Positions 45,568-54,920 of a stretch of DNA of 64,000 nt are shown here, piece after piece. Location of the stretch: the NCBI RefSeq assembly GCF_024347455.1, contig NZ_AP025483.1, positions 3,348,001 to 3,412,000 on the forward strand, written 5' to 3'. Both the position numbers and the translations under genes were made by a program. Under the pieces are notes generated by a model. That model was not told the DNA's origin and searched no databases. It saw only the letters and a program-made list of their open reading frames with translations. The first letter of the stretch is position 1. Each line of letters starts with the position of its first letter. This stretch comes from Vibrio echinoideorum. GTDB taxonomy: Bacteria; Pseudomonadota; Gammaproteobacteria; Enterobacterales; Vibrionaceae.

Positions 45568-46565
45568 ATAAGTTCTCCAACCTTATATGACTTGCGAGCT
45601 GGAGTACCAATCACTTCATTCCAACGGCTAGGCGCTAAACCGCCACCTGGCCTCATGATGGAGAGCATGTCTTCAGTAATTGCTGTTCCTTCCATAATAT
45701 CAACAGCGGCTACAATGCTCTTCCTTACTATCTTTCGATTTTCTTTCTCGATCGCAGTAGGAATCTTAAAACCATGCCCCAAAGCGACATCAACATTTCG
45801 TATCGCGCGAACCATAGCGGTTAGTTGTTCAGGACTAAGGCTTGCTTTATGATCCGGGCCGGACATGTTCTGATCAAGCGTAAAGTGCTTTTCAATGATA
45901 GATGCGCCTAGCGCAACTGCAGCCACAGGTACTTCAATTCCCAACGTATGATCTGAATAACCGACTTGGATACCTGGAAAAGCCTGTTCTAATGTCTTCA
46001 TCGCTTTCAAGTTTACATCTTCGGGTGCCGTCGGGTAATCGGTAGTCGCATGTAAAACTGTAATTTCAGATAGCAATAACCCTCCTTCAACTAAAACACT
46101 TAGGGCTTGCTCTACTTCTGCTAGATAACTCATTCCAGTAGAAAGAATGACTGGCTTTTTAAATTGTGCAATATGGCGAAGAAAAGGAATGTTTGTTAAC
46201 TCTCCAGAACCGATTTTGAAAACATCTTGCAAGCCATCTAGAAAGGTTGCGCTTTGCTCTTCATCTGGAGTCGACATGAATGTAATTGCTTTATGATCAC
46301 AGTAGTCTTTTAGCTCAAAGAAATCATCATAGCTAAGCTCAAGGCGCTTTAGCATTTGAAATTGAGATTCCTCGACTTGAGTATTCTCAATTTGATACTC
46401 TGCCATTTTTGCATCTGCTGTAACGAGCAGCTCTGTTTTCCAAGTTTGAAATTTAACAGCATCAACTCCAGCTTCAGCTGCCACGTCAATCAACCGTTTT
46501 GCCAATTGAATATCGCCATTATGGTTAACACCTGCTTCTGCGATAATAAAAGTCTTGTTTGTCAT
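45564..46565 (-). CDS. legI: Nonulosonic acid synthase, NeuB/LegI-type
   Basis: The 333-residue enzyme condenses a six-carbon amino sugar with phosphoenolpyruvate to the nine-carbon acid. The TIM-barrel part has FIIAEAGVNHNGDIQLAKRLIDVA, KFQTW, MSTPDEEQS and GYSDHTLGIEVPVAAVALGASIIEKHFTLD. A C-terminal SAF domain (about 275-333) ends with GTPARKSYKVGE. It lies 8 bases after the acyltransferase-like gene. Legionaminic versus sialic specificity is inferred from neighbours. Confidence 0.93.
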   Translation of the reverse strand: MTNKTFIIAEAGVNHNGDIQLAKRLIDVAAEAGVDAVKFQTWKTELLVTADAKMAEYQIENTQVEESQFQMLKRLELSYDDFFELKDYCDHKAITFMSTPDEEQSATFLDGLQDVFKIGSGELTNIPFLRHIAQFKKPVILSTGMSYLAEVEQALSVLVEGGLLLSEITVLHATTDYPTAPEDVNLKAMKTLEQAFPGIQVGYSDHTLGIEVPVAAVALGASIIEKHFTLDQNMSGPDHKASLSPEQLTAMVRAIRNVDVALGHGFKIPTAIEKENRKIVRKSIVAAVDIMEGTAITEDMLSIMRPGGGLAPSRWNEVIGTPARKSYKVGELI

Positions 46566-46573
46566 AGTTACCT

Positions 46574-47569
46574 CTAAGCTCGGTATAACTGAAATAGTTT
46601 CGGAGTAGTAGAATCTTTACTTTGGTCAATCCATATTTGATTCAACATCTGGCGTTTTTCGGGCAAAAAATCCAGCCCTGCAATATAAAATGGCATAGTT
46701 AAAGGAGAGAATTTCGACTTAAACTTGAACAAACTGTCGTCAGGAGAAGATGTTCGACCTCCACCTAGCATCATGTAGCGACAACCACGGCTTTTAGCAT
46801 GCTCAAAAGCGGCATCAAGTAGCAAATAATTGCCATTTTCCTTAGCGATGTCCTGATTATTAGCAGACAAGTGGTAATGCGCGAGTTCTTTACCACACAT
46901 GAAAAAGCCCACTGACGCGTATGTACTTTCTTTCTTTGTGGCGAGTAAAGACACACCATCTAAAGCATTCAAATCATTGAAGTAGTTTTCTTGGAAGTAA
47001 AAAAAGTCACTGGCTGAGTTTTTATTCATTGTTTCGTAGTACATCTCCATAAAATCAGAGAGTTGTACTGATGTTGTATCGACAGATAAGTTTTTCTCAG
47101 CTCTCTTAACGATGTTTCTTGTTGTTTTTGAGTATAATTTTCGGCGCTCTTCTGTATTCTTTTCTAGGTCAACAATAACGACTTGGCGCTCAGGGAAATG
47201 CATGTCAAATAACGACGGCATTTCACCGACAGTATTAAAAGGGTGAAAACGGATGAACTCGCACACAATATTCTGAGCTTTGCAATGCTCTCTGTAGGCA
47301 CTAAATGCACGCTGTAAAAATAACGTATCTGAAGAGTTAGAAATTGGACCTCCGTAACCGTAAGGTGTTTCTAAGTCATACAACTCTTCAGCGATGTCTT
47401 GCCCAGCAACACTTCGGATTGGACGTTTTAAAGCACTAAACCGAACATAAGAGCTATCCTCATCATACTGAAATTCAAAATGTTCACCATCGCCTTCATA
47501 TAGCGCAGAGTATTCTCGCTGGTAGTATATGTCTGACGGCAAATCTGTAATGGTAATATTCGTCATCAT
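46574..47569 (-). CDS. FemAB/GNAT-type acyl- or aminoacyltransferase in the nonulosonate operon
   Basis: The 331-residue protein resembles GNAT-fold proteins of the FemAB group. It has TRNIVKRAEKNLSVD, an ASDFFYFQENYF segment, VGFFMCGKELAHYHLSANNQDIAKENGNYLLLDAAFEHAKSRGCRYMMLGGG (across positions about 222-273) and SLFKFKSKFSPL near the end. Such enzymes attach acetyl or amino-acyl groups to amines. The canonical LegH acetyltransferase of legionaminic acid synthesis is absent from the cluster, so this protein probably modifies the 4-amino sugar instead. The transferred group is unknown. It overlaps the aminotransferase gene by 4 bases. Confidence 0.7.
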   Translation of the reverse strand: MMTNITITDLPSDIYYQREYSALYEGDGEHFEFQYDEDSSYVRFSALKRPIRSVAGQDIAEELYDLETPYGYGGPISNSSDTLFLQRAFSAYREHCKAQNIVCEFIRFHPFNTVGEMPSLFDMHFPERQVVIVDLEKNTEERRKLYSKTTRNIVKRAEKNLSVDTTSVQLSDFMEMYYETMNKNSASDFFYFQENYFNDLNALDGVSLLATKKESTYASVGFFMCGKELAHYHLSANNQDIAKENGNYLLLDAAFEHAKSRGCRYMMLGGGRTSSPDDSLFKFKSKFSPLTMPFYIAGLDFLPEKRQMLNQIWIDQSKDSTTPKLFQLYRA

Positions 47570-48717
47570 TCAGCTCTAAGAATTGGAGTACTAGGTAAAT
47601 TAACCAAATGCGCTTCAATAAACTCAGATTGAGTTAGATCGCCACACATGGCATTTTCAAACATTGGTAAACGATGCATTAACTTCCAGATTGGGCGAGT
47701 CATGACACCAGCAGCATTCGTCTCCTGCAGTATATGTTCACGAAGTTCAACATCAGGACAAATAATGGCATTCAACCAATAGTTGGATTTAGCGTACTTG
47801 GGTTCGACAACAAACTTAATGTCAGTCCCTTCAAATAGACTTATGTATTGATTAGCAAGACTGCGTTTTTGAATAAGGTAGTCCTCAATCACTTCCATTT
47901 GCGCACAACCAAGCGCAGCATTCAGATTTGGCATGCGGTAGTTAAAACCAGGCTCATCATGGAAAAATTCATAAGGATGAGGCACTTTCGCTGTCGTAGT
48001 GACATGCTTGGTTCGTGCTCCTAATTCTTGAGTTTTACATAGAACCATACCGCCACCACCAGTGGTAATGATTTTGTTGCCATTGAAGCTGACTGCACTA
48101 ACATCACCAATAGTACCGGTGTGCTTACCTTTATAGAAAGAGCCTAGGCTTTCTGCTGCATCTTCTACTAAAACAAGATTCCATTTCAGGCAAACTGCAA
48201 CCAGCTCATCAAGCTCTACAGGGTGACCAAAGGTATGCATAGGGACAACCGCTTTAATTCGTTTGCCTGTATTCTTGTGAATACACCCCGTCTTGGTTAC
48301 TTCAGCATGCTCACTTAAGAATGCATCCACGGCTTTGGGGCATAGGCCCAAGCTTACTGGCGAAACATCCACAAAAATAGGCTCGGCACCCATATGATAA
48401 AGAGCGTTACAAGTTGCAACGAAAGTCAGAGCTTGTGTAATAACAAGGTCTCCTCGTTGAACATCAGCCATGTACAAGGCCGCATGTAGTGCTGCAGTAC
48501 CATTGACTGTCGCTACCGCTTTAGCCGCACCTGTATACGCTTCAATCTTTCTCTCAAAGTCATCAACAAATTTGCCCACGCTAGAAACAAAAGTACTTTC
48601 AATCGTTTCCATAACATAGGCTTTTTCGTTGCCATTAAACGTTGGTGCGTGCAACGGAATGAATTCATTAGTTTTATAAGTATCTCTAACAAATTCAACA
48701 ATAGATGTCGCTTTCAT
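47566..48717 (-). CDS. legC: PLP-dependent sugar aminotransferase, LegC-type
   Basis: The 383-residue protein is a DegT/DnrJ/EryC1 aminotransferase of the LegC group. Features are FVSSVGKFVDDFE, VNGTAALHAALYMA, VPMHTFGHP, VEDAAESLGSFYKGKHTG and the PLP-binding Lys in SFNGNKIITTGGGGM. It would aminate the 4-keto-6-deoxy sugar made by the dehydratase encoded immediately upstream (12 bases). LegB plus LegC argues against a plain Neu5Ac pathway. Confidence 0.9.
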   Translation of the reverse strand: MKATSIVEFVRDTYKTNEFIPLHAPTFNGNEKAYVMETIESTFVSSVGKFVDDFERKIEAYTGAAKAVATVNGTAALHAALYMADVQRGDLVITQALTFVATCNALYHMGAEPIFVDVSPVSLGLCPKAVDAFLSEHAEVTKTGCIHKNTGKRIKAVVPMHTFGHPVELDELVAVCLKWNLVLVEDAAESLGSFYKGKHTGTIGDVSAVSFNGNKIITTGGGGMVLCKTQELGARTKHVTTTAKVPHPYEFFHDEPGFNYRMPNLNAALGCAQMEVIEDYLIQKRSLANQYISLFEGTDIKFVVEPKYAKSNYWLNAIICPDVELREHILQETNAAGVMTRPIWKLMHRLPMFENAMCGDLTQSEFIEAHLVNLPSTPILRAE

Positions 48718-48729
48718 TACTTACTCCGC

Positions 48730-49920
48730 TTACATCTTGCTATCGAGGTATTTACCGGTTTCTTTGTGCCCAAAATCAGGAATCACTGTAAAAAAGAGTT
48801 TTACAATTTGTTCCTTGGTCCAAGCTCGCTTGTCTTTCATCTCTGAAATACTATTTTCAAACAAAGAAAGTAGCTCTTGCTCATAAAGAGGTTCATTTTT
48901 AATAATGCCTAGATTTGCAAATCGAGACATGTTCAACTCTTCTTTATCCGTAAAAAACTCTTCAAAGTCTTTCTCACCCGTTGTATCACTAGCAGTGAAC
49001 AAACATGGCCACTTTCCTTGTTCAGGAAGTGTATGAGCCAATTGTCGAGCTTCTTCTTCTGTTTCACACAAGTGAGGCTCATAGCCAAGTTGCTCTAAAT
49101 ATTTCACGGCAATATCAGCAAACGAAATAAGATGAAGTGCTTCACTCAACTTAGGAAAGAAAATGTCACGATTTTCACCAAAGATACACGACATTAGACA
49201 TAGCTCACCTGACTCTTGAGGAGTCACGAAGTAACGCTTGATATCATTTGGAGCTACGATAGGTTGGCGCTTTTGAATGCGCTGGTTGAAACCATGCAAC
49301 AATGAACCATCCGAAAATGCAACATTGGCAAAGCGCGCTGTTGAGATAGCCATCTGTTCGCTTTTACGCATTAGGAACATCTCCATAATACGCTTTGATG
49401 CGCCCATCATATTGACTGGGTTCGCTGCTTTGTCTGTTGATACACAGAAATACTTCTTAGCGCCAGCATCAATAGATTGTTGAATGGTTTTATCTGTATT
49501 AAATACGTTTACATCGATCATTCGCATCAATGTATAAGGATCTTTCTCGCTTCTAACATGTTTTAGTGCTGATAGGTTCAACACATAATCAAACTTGCCA
49601 TCAGCTTTGATAAACGCGTCATACTCTAGAGAACCAATATCTAACGCAAATGTTTGAAAATCACCATCGATGTACCCAAATGAGCTACGAATATCACGAA
49701 CCAGTTCAACCATGTTGTTTTCGCTAATATCAACAACGTGTAATTTTTTAGGATTTCGTTTAAAGATTTCTTTGGTCACAGCTTGGCCAATTGAGCCTGC
49801 ACCGCCAAGCACAAGGAAGCGAGATTCCGAGACGATGCGCGATAACTCAGATTCATTACTAGAAATATCTTGAGGGAAAAGGGATTCGGTACGACCGATA
49901 AGGGGGAGAATGGCATTCAT
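48730..49920 (-). CDS. legB: NDP-HexNAc 4,6-dehydratase, LegB-type
   Basis: The 396-residue SDR protein has FLVLGGAGSIGQAVTKEIFKR as NAD-binding motif, NLSALKHVRSEKDP, VSTDKAANPVN and MMGASKRIMEM, in which Met replaces Tyr of YxxxK as in other long-family HexNAc dehydratases. The RYFVTPQESGELC segment is typical of the same group. It lacks membrane segments, unlike the WbpM-type paralogue at 16056. It would give the 4-keto-6-deoxy intermediate of the legionaminic-like pathway and is its first gene, 59 bases downstream of kdkA. Confidence 0.88.
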   Translation of the reverse strand: MNAILPLIGRTESLFPQDISSNESELSRIVSESRFLVLGGAGSIGQAVTKEIFKRNPKKLHVVDISENNMVELVRDIRSSFGYIDGDFQTFALDIGSLEYDAFIKADGKFDYVLNLSALKHVRSEKDPYTLMRMIDVNVFNTDKTIQQSIDAGAKKYFCVSTDKAANPVNMMGASKRIMEMFLMRKSEQMAISTARFANVAFSDGSLLHGFNQRIQKRQPIVAPNDIKRYFVTPQESGELCLMSCIFGENRDIFFPKLSEALHLISFADIAVKYLEQLGYEPHLCETEEEARQLAHTLPEQGKWPCLFTASDTTGEKDFEEFFTDKEELNMSRFANLGIIKNEPLYEQELLSLFENSISEMKDKRAWTKEQIVKLFFTVIPDFGHKETGKYLDSKM

Positions 49921-49979
49921 ATTAATATCTATACTCTAATAATTTATTATCTAAGTCATGCGCACAGGCAAAAGCGCAA

Positions 49980-50693
49980 CTAATCATCTACATTGACCTT
50001 GTCGTTAGTCATCTGACTAAACTCGGTACTGGTCCAAAAAATGTCGTTTTTCAAACACTCTTTTTCAAAAGATCTTTTTAATCTTGACCAGTTACTTTGC
50101 TTCCAAGTATCGCCTTGTTGTTGATAGCACTTATCAAAATCTATAATCCATACCTTGTCAGCACCGTCAATCAGAATATTATGGATATTCAAGTCAGTAT
50201 GATTTACTTGTGCAACATGCATTTTACGAATCTCGTTACCGATTTTCTGATACATAGTTTTAGTTAATGGTTTCTCTTTAAGGATAGCAACAAGATCTCG
50301 AGCATCTGCCACTTTTTCACTTAACAAATCCGCTCTATAAGTGAATCCGCTTTTTACAACACGTGCAGCAATTGGCCGTGGTACGTGGACATTAGACTCT
50401 CGAAGGTAATTAAGAAGCGTCAACTCTTGGAAACTTCTAGTGTTTTCTTCCCCATTAAACCAATAACTATCTTCAATTAGTTTACTAAACAATCCACCGC
50501 GTCGGTAGTGGCGTAATGCGGCTTGTGACGAATCTAATTGAACAAACCAAGTTGTTCCTCGCCCTAATGCACTGCCAACAATACAACTTTTCTCTCGCCA
50601 ATAGTCAGCATCAAACGCAAACTGCACTTGCTTTTCATCAATCACTGTTTGATCAAACCAAATTATCTGATTGTCGAGTCTAAGTGTTTGCAT
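49980..50693 (-). CDS. kdkA: Kdo kinase KdkA
   Basis: KdkA phosphorylates the single Kdo on lipid A with ATP. The 237-residue protein is a small kinase-like fold with LRHYRRGGLFSKLIEDSYWF near the N-terminus and the catalytic loop HTDLNIHNIL and metal-binding IIDFDK. Length is standard. It is divergent from an OpsX-type heptosyltransferase gene, the same pairing as in Haemophilus. The nonulosonate genes follow on the same strand and may share its transcript. Confidence 0.94.
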   Translation of the reverse strand: MQTLRLDNQIIWFDQTVIDEKQVQFAFDADYWREKSCIVGSALGRGTTWFVQLDSSQAALRHYRRGGLFSKLIEDSYWFNGEENTRSFQELTLLNYLRESNVHVPRPIAARVVKSGFTYRADLLSEKVADARDLVAILKEKPLTKTMYQKIGNEIRKMHVAQVNHTDLNIHNILIDGADKVWIIDFDKCYQQQGDTWKQSNWSRLKRSFEKECLKNDIFWTSTEFSQMTNDKVNVDD

Positions 50694-50785
50694 ACAAGGA
50701 TACCTGTCTTAATAGATCGTTTTATTTTACATTCCTAGGTCGCAACTGCATAATTCTTATTAATCATATCGATAGAGTTTGCTAT

Positions 50786-51838
50786 ATGTCTTTGTTCAAG
50801 TCCGCCCCAAAATCCCTTTGTGTCTTGCGCCTTTCTGCTATTGGCGATGTATGTAACACCATTGCAGCGATTCAGTCGATTCAGCGATACTGGCCTGAAA
50901 CAAAGATAACTTGGATAACAGGCAAACTTGAGTCTCAACTCCTTCAATCTATAGACAACGTAGATGTCATAGTATTCGATAAAAAAGCGGGAATAAAAGG
51001 CTATATTCAGCTCTGGAAATCTTTGAAGGGTAGACAGTTTGATGCTCTCTTGCACATGCAATACGCCCTAAGAGCTAGCGTTGCGGCTCTAGGCATCAAC
51101 GCCAAATATAAGTTAGGGTTTGATGCTTTACGTAGCCAAGACTTTCAGACTTTGTTCACCAATATAAAGGTTCCCTCCCCGACCACAATGCACGTTCTCG
51201 ATGGTTTAATGGCTTTTACTCACACTTTAGGTGTGCCAGAAGCACGACCAACTTGGGCGTTAAGCTACAGCAAAGCAGACAAATTATGGGCACAAGAACA
51301 ACTCTCTAGATCAAACAAAAAACTAGTTATTGTTCCCGCAGCGAGCAAAGGTTATAAGAATTGGACAGTGCAAGGTTACGTTGATGTCATTATCCATGCA
51401 CGGCAATCAGGGTGGCATGTCACGTTAGCAGGAAGCCCTGCTAAAATTGAAGTCGAATTAGCTCAAGATATTCAAAAAAAATTAAGCGCACCCTGTCTAA
51501 ACCTCGTTGGCAAAAGCAGCATACTTGAAATGTTAGCTCTCATTGACAACGCTACAATGGTAATAGCACCAGATACTGGACCGACTCATATGGCTAATGC
51601 TATGAGCACCCCAGTTATTGGTTTATATGCACACCATAACCCTGATAGAACTGGCCCATACAACTATCAACAGTATGTTGTTTCAGCGTATGAAGAAGCA
51701 ATCCAAGCTGAGCATAATAAACCGTCAGATCAATTGGATTGGCGAACTCGTGTAAAAGATCCCCTTGCAATGCAGAGGATACCCAGTAAAAAAGTCATTG
51801 ATATGTTTGAATCAGTGGCTAAAGATCTTCGTTTGTAA
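50786..51838 (+). CDS. opsX: LPS heptosyltransferase I, OpsX-type (GT9)
   Basis: The GT9 enzyme transfers the first heptose. From the chosen start the protein has 350 residues: LCVLRLSAIGDVCNTIAAIQSI near the N-terminus, VPAASKGYKNW and VIAPDTGPTHMANAMSTPVIGLYAHHNPDRTGPY. The last motif, with HHNPDRTGP, is characteristic of OpsX rather than WaaC. An in-frame ATG at 50684 would add 34 residues ahead of the core fold and overlap the kdkA start; it is rejected. OpsX acts on phospho-Kdo, in line with adjacent kdkA. Confidence 0.9.
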   Translation: MSLFKSAPKSLCVLRLSAIGDVCNTIAAIQSIQRYWPETKITWITGKLESQLLQSIDNVDVIVFDKKAGIKGYIQLWKSLKGRQFDALLHMQYALRASVAALGINAKYKLGFDALRSQDFQTLFTNIKVPSPTTMHVLDGLMAFTHTLGVPEARPTWALSYSKADKLWAQEQLSRSNKKLVIVPAASKGYKNWTVQGYVDVIIHARQSGWHVTLAGSPAKIEVELAQDIQKKLSAPCLNLVGKSSILEMLALIDNATMVIAPDTGPTHMANAMSTPVIGLYAHHNPDRTGPYNYQQYVVSAYEEAIQAEHNKPSDQLDWRTRVKDPLAMQRIPSKKVIDMFESVAKDLRL

Positions 51839-51930
51839 TTGAAGCAAGCGAACCATAATTCCCATGGCTAAATATGGTGTGGTCCATATTTCTGTATAAT
51901 TCGATATTTAACTAAATTTAGGTAATTACA

Positions 51931-52698
51931 GTGGCGAAACCAACCCTTGCAGTTGCACTTATTGTAAAAAATGAAACCAAGCACCTTCGAGATTGCTTAG
52001 AGACGGTTCACGGCTGGGTTGATGAAATTATCATTCTGGACTCAGGAAGCACGGACGATACTAAAGGTATAGCCCTTGAATATACTGACAAGTTCTTTGT
52101 AAATGAAGACTGGAAAGGGTTTGGTCGACAGCGTCAATTAGCTCAGCAACATGTGTCCTCTGACTTTGTACTTTGGCTAGATGCAGATGAACGGGTCACT
52201 CCAGAACTAAAAAAAGAAATCATAGATGTTATAGAAACAGCCCTACCAAAGACTGCCTACAAGATAAATCGACTAAGCGATGCATTTGGTAAAGTAATTC
52301 ACCATTCCGGCTGGTCGCCTGACTGGGTAGTTAGGCTCTATAATATAAAGGATGGCAGATACAATAGTGCACTCGTGCACGAGAAAGTGATTCTTGACAA
52401 CGACATTACAGTTCAAAAACTCAATGGTCGATTACTCCACTTCACTTATGACAACCTGCATCACTATATCAATAAAACGACTGGTTACTTGAAAGCTTGG
52501 ACAGACGAACGTGAAGGAAAGAAAAAAGCAAGCCTATCTACAGCTTTACTCCATGCGTTAGGTTGTTTCGTAAAAATGTATATCATTAAGCGAGGCTTTC
52601 TCGACGGGAAACATGGGTTTATTCTTGCTTGGTTAGCAACTCATTCAACTTTTATCAAATACATCGATTTGTATCTACGATCAGAGCAGAAAAAATGA
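51931..52698 (+). CDS. LPS core glycosyltransferase family 2, WaaE/LgtF-like
   Basis: The 255-residue protein resembles WaaE/KdtX and LgtF, beta-1,4-glucosyltransferases that extend the first heptose. It has LAVALIVKNETKHLRDCLETV, IIILDSGSTDDT, VLWLDADERVTPEL with the metal-binding DxD, and HSGWSPDWVVRLYN. The start codon is GTG at 51931, preceded by TTTAGG; no in-frame ATG lies close by. It overlaps the next GT2 gene by four bases. Confidence 0.88.
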   Translation: MAKPTLAVALIVKNETKHLRDCLETVHGWVDEIIILDSGSTDDTKGIALEYTDKFFVNEDWKGFGRQRQLAQQHVSSDFVLWLDADERVTPELKKEIIDVIETALPKTAYKINRLSDAFGKVIHHSGWSPDWVVRLYNIKDGRYNSALVHEKVILDNDITVQKLNGRLLHFTYDNLHHYINKTTGYLKAWTDEREGKKKASLSTALLHALGCFVKMYIIKRGFLDGKHGFILAWLATHSTFIKYIDLYLRSEQKK

Positions 52699-53495
52699 AA
52701 TGTAGTTTAATTATAACGACTTACAACTGGAAGGAAGCATTAAGCGCCGTTCTTGATAGTGTCACCATACAAAGCACACTACCAGATGAAGTCATAATTG
52801 CCGATGATGGTTCAAAAAAAGACACCGCAGAGTTAGTTCAACAATATCAAGGTTCTTTCCCGGTACCTCTTATTCATTCGTGGCACGAAGATAATGGCTT
52901 CCGTTTGTCCATGAGTCGAAATAGAGCAATAGCAAAAGCTTGCGGCGATTATATAATCATGATCGACGGCGATATTCTTCTTTCCCCAACATTTATTGAG
53001 TCACATGTTCGAGCGGCTAAAAAGCAACAATTTGTCCAAGGCGGTAGAGCTCTACTCGGTGAGGAAATCAGCGAAAGACTGATGCGAACAAATTCAATGC
53101 CATCACTATTTTCCGAAGATATTCGTAATCGTAAAAACTGCATATCAAGCCCTTTTCTTGCGAGAATATTTTCCTATATCCGGAACAGTGATAAAGCAAC
53201 TCGCGGATGTAACATGGCTTTCTGGAAATCAGATGTCATTGATGTAAATGGTTTTAATCAAGATTTTGTTGGTTGGGGAAGAGAAGACAGTGAATTTGTA
53301 CACCGTATGCTCAATAAAGGTACTAATAGACTATATTTGAAATTTGCTGGGATTGGTTATCACCTTTACCACCCAGAAAACTCGCGAGGTTCTCTGCCCG
53401 AAAACGATGCTATTCTTGACAATACAATCAATAAAAAACTGACTTTCTGTCAAAATGGAATCAACCAATTTATAAGTGAGAAAGGCTGTGACTAA
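52695..53495 (+). CDS. Glycosyltransferase family 2 with galactosyltransferase C-terminal region
   Basis: The 266-residue enzyme has [48 protein letters not shown] (DxD) and a C-terminal block [33 protein letters not shown], characteristic of the galactosyltransferase/chondroitin-synthase type. The ATG at 52695 overlaps the previous stop (ATGA). A longer in-frame start at 52629 would lie inside the previous gene and precede the fold, so it is not used. It probably extends the outer core; the sugar is unknown. Confidence 0.87.
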   Translation: MKCSLIITTYNWKEALSAVLDSVTIQSTLPDEVIIADDGSKKDTAELVQQYQGSFPVPLIHSWHEDNGFRLSMSRNRAIAKACGDYIIMIDGDILLSPTFIESHVRAAKKQQFVQGGRALLGEEISERLMRTNSMPSLFSEDIRNRKNCISSPFLARIFSYIRNSDKATRGCNMAFWKSDVIDVNGFNQDFVGWGREDSEFVHRMLNKGTNRLYLKFAGIGYHLYHPENSRGSLPENDAILDNTINKKLTFCQNGINQFISEKGCD

Positions 53496-53970
53496 AAAAG
53501 TTATCTACCCTGGAACATTTGATCCTATCACTAACGGTCACTTAGACATCATTGAGCGTGCTGCAAAAATGTTCGATGAAGTGATAATTGGTGTGGCAGC
53601 TAGTCCTTCAAAAAAAACCATGTTCAGTTTACCAGAAAGAGTAAAGTTGATAGAGCAGGCAACTTCGCATATCGGCAATACTTCTGTTGCAGGCTTTAGC
53701 GGTTTATTGGTGGACTTTGCTAAAGAACAAGATGCAAATATCTTGATTAGAGGTTTAAGAACAACAGTAGACTTTGAATATGAGTTTGGTTTAACCAGTA
53801 TGTATAGAAAGCTATTACCAGGTATTGAAAGTGTATTTTTAACACCATCTGAAGAGTATGCCTTTCTATCATCAACCATAGTTCGAGAAGTCGCCATTCA
53901 TGGTGGAGATATCAGTGGGTTTGTCCCGAGCACAGTCAACACAGCTATAATCTACAAGGTTACGAAATGA
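53476..53970 (+). CDS. coaD: Phosphopantetheine adenylyltransferase CoaD
   Basis: CoaD makes dephospho-CoA in the fourth step of CoA synthesis. The protein has [19 protein letters not shown] with the TxGH nucleotide-binding motif, [17 protein letters not shown] and the C-terminal SSTIVREVA. The first possible start is GTG at 53476; a second GTG at 53488 (MTKKVIYPG) is equally plausible. Both lie inside the end of the preceding GT2 gene. The gene is embedded among LPS core genes, as in enterobacteria and other Vibrio. Confidence 0.96.
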   Translation: MRKAVTKKVIYPGTFDPITNGHLDIIERAAKMFDEVIIGVAASPSKKTMFSLPERVKLIEQATSHIGNTSVAGFSGLLVDFAKEQDANILIRGLRTTVDFEYEFGLTSMYRKLLPGIESVFLTPSEEYAFLSSTIVREVAIHGGDISGFVPSTVNTAIIYKVTK

Positions 53971-54896
53971 GCCTGACAAAGTTTAAGTACTATGTAACTC
54001 ATGGACTAATGTCAATTCTTCCTCCAGCGTTTTTTCGTTATAGAGCTAAAAAATTGCTCACCGATTTTGGAAAGAAAAGACGTGAAGAAGTCATGAGTCG
54101 CGTTGATTATTACAACAAACTCACTAATACCTTTGAACTAAACAACGAAATACAAACTGTAAAAAACTTCAAGAAAACGGGAGGAAATACTTATTACTTC
54201 GATTTATTGAAAGTAATTAAAGGTTTTGCTCCTGAAAATAGATTTTCAGTTTTAAACGGTGATATTAGGCACATACCCGAACAGCCAAGCTTTTTAAAAA
54301 GCCGACCAATTACAGGTGAAAATCAGAACTGTGTTGTTTTGAAATTGAATGCAATTCGTCACTTCCAATTTGTTGATGACAAATTAAGCTTTAGAGATAA
54401 AAAGGATATGGTGGCATGGAGAGGCGTCGGTTTTCAGCCTCACAGACAAGTAGTGATCAAACAATTTTACAATCACCCAATGTGTAATTTAGGCCAAACT
54501 CGCCCCCATGAAGGCCAACCTTGGGAAAAAGGTTTTATGTCGATTGAAGAACAGCTTCAATACAAGTTTCTTTTGGCGATAGAAGGGAACGATGTAGCTA
54601 CCAACCTAAAATGGTCGATGTCGTCAAACTCGCTAGTATTAATGTCTAAACCAAAATATGAAACTTGGTTTATGGAAGGTCAACTCCTTGCAGGGCATCA
54701 CTACGTAGAACTAAAAAACGACTATTCAGATCTTCCTGACAAAGTTAGGTACTTCATTGACCACCCAGAAGAAGCAGAGGCCATAATCCGAAACGCAAAC
54801 CAATGGGTCGAACAATTTAAAGATACAAAGCAAGAGCGCCTCATATCCTTACTTGTAGCTAAGAAGTACTTTGAAAAATCAGGACAACCGCTCTAA
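53967..54896 (+). CDS. Glycosyltransferase family 90 (CAP10/LpsA-type)
   Basis: The 309-residue protein belongs to the CAP10-like GT90 group of LPS glycosyltransferases. It has [69 protein letters not shown] and [35 protein letters not shown] (parts of residues 145-270). It starts with an ATGA overlap on coaD and ends the plus-strand core operon, 24 bases before convergent mutM. Known members add hexoses or xylose; the sugar here cannot be told. Confidence 0.88.
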   Translation: MSLTKFKYYVTHGLMSILPPAFFRYRAKKLLTDFGKKRREEVMSRVDYYNKLTNTFELNNEIQTVKNFKKTGGNTYYFDLLKVIKGFAPENRFSVLNGDIRHIPEQPSFLKSRPITGENQNCVVLKLNAIRHFQFVDDKLSFRDKKDMVAWRGVGFQPHRQVVIKQFYNHPMCNLGQTRPHEGQPWEKGFMSIEEQLQYKFLLAIEGNDVATNLKWSMSSNSLVLMSKPKYETWFMEGQLLAGHHYVELKNDYSDLPDKVRYFIDHPEEAEAIIRNANQWVEQFKDTKQERLISLLVAKKYFEKSGQPL

Positions 54897-54920
54897 AAAA
54901 TTGCAGGCCCACCAAAATTC

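Noticed and set aside
42620..46565. Simple Neu5Ac (sialic acid) synthesis operon
   Set aside because: NeuA/B/C-type enzymes alone would fit, but co-operonic LegB-, LegC- and PtmE-like genes point to a diamino nonulosonate.
50684..50785. N-terminal extension of the OpsX-type protein
   Set aside because: The extra 34 residues overlap the kdkA start, lack similarity to the GT9 fold, and a better start at 50786 gives the normal length.
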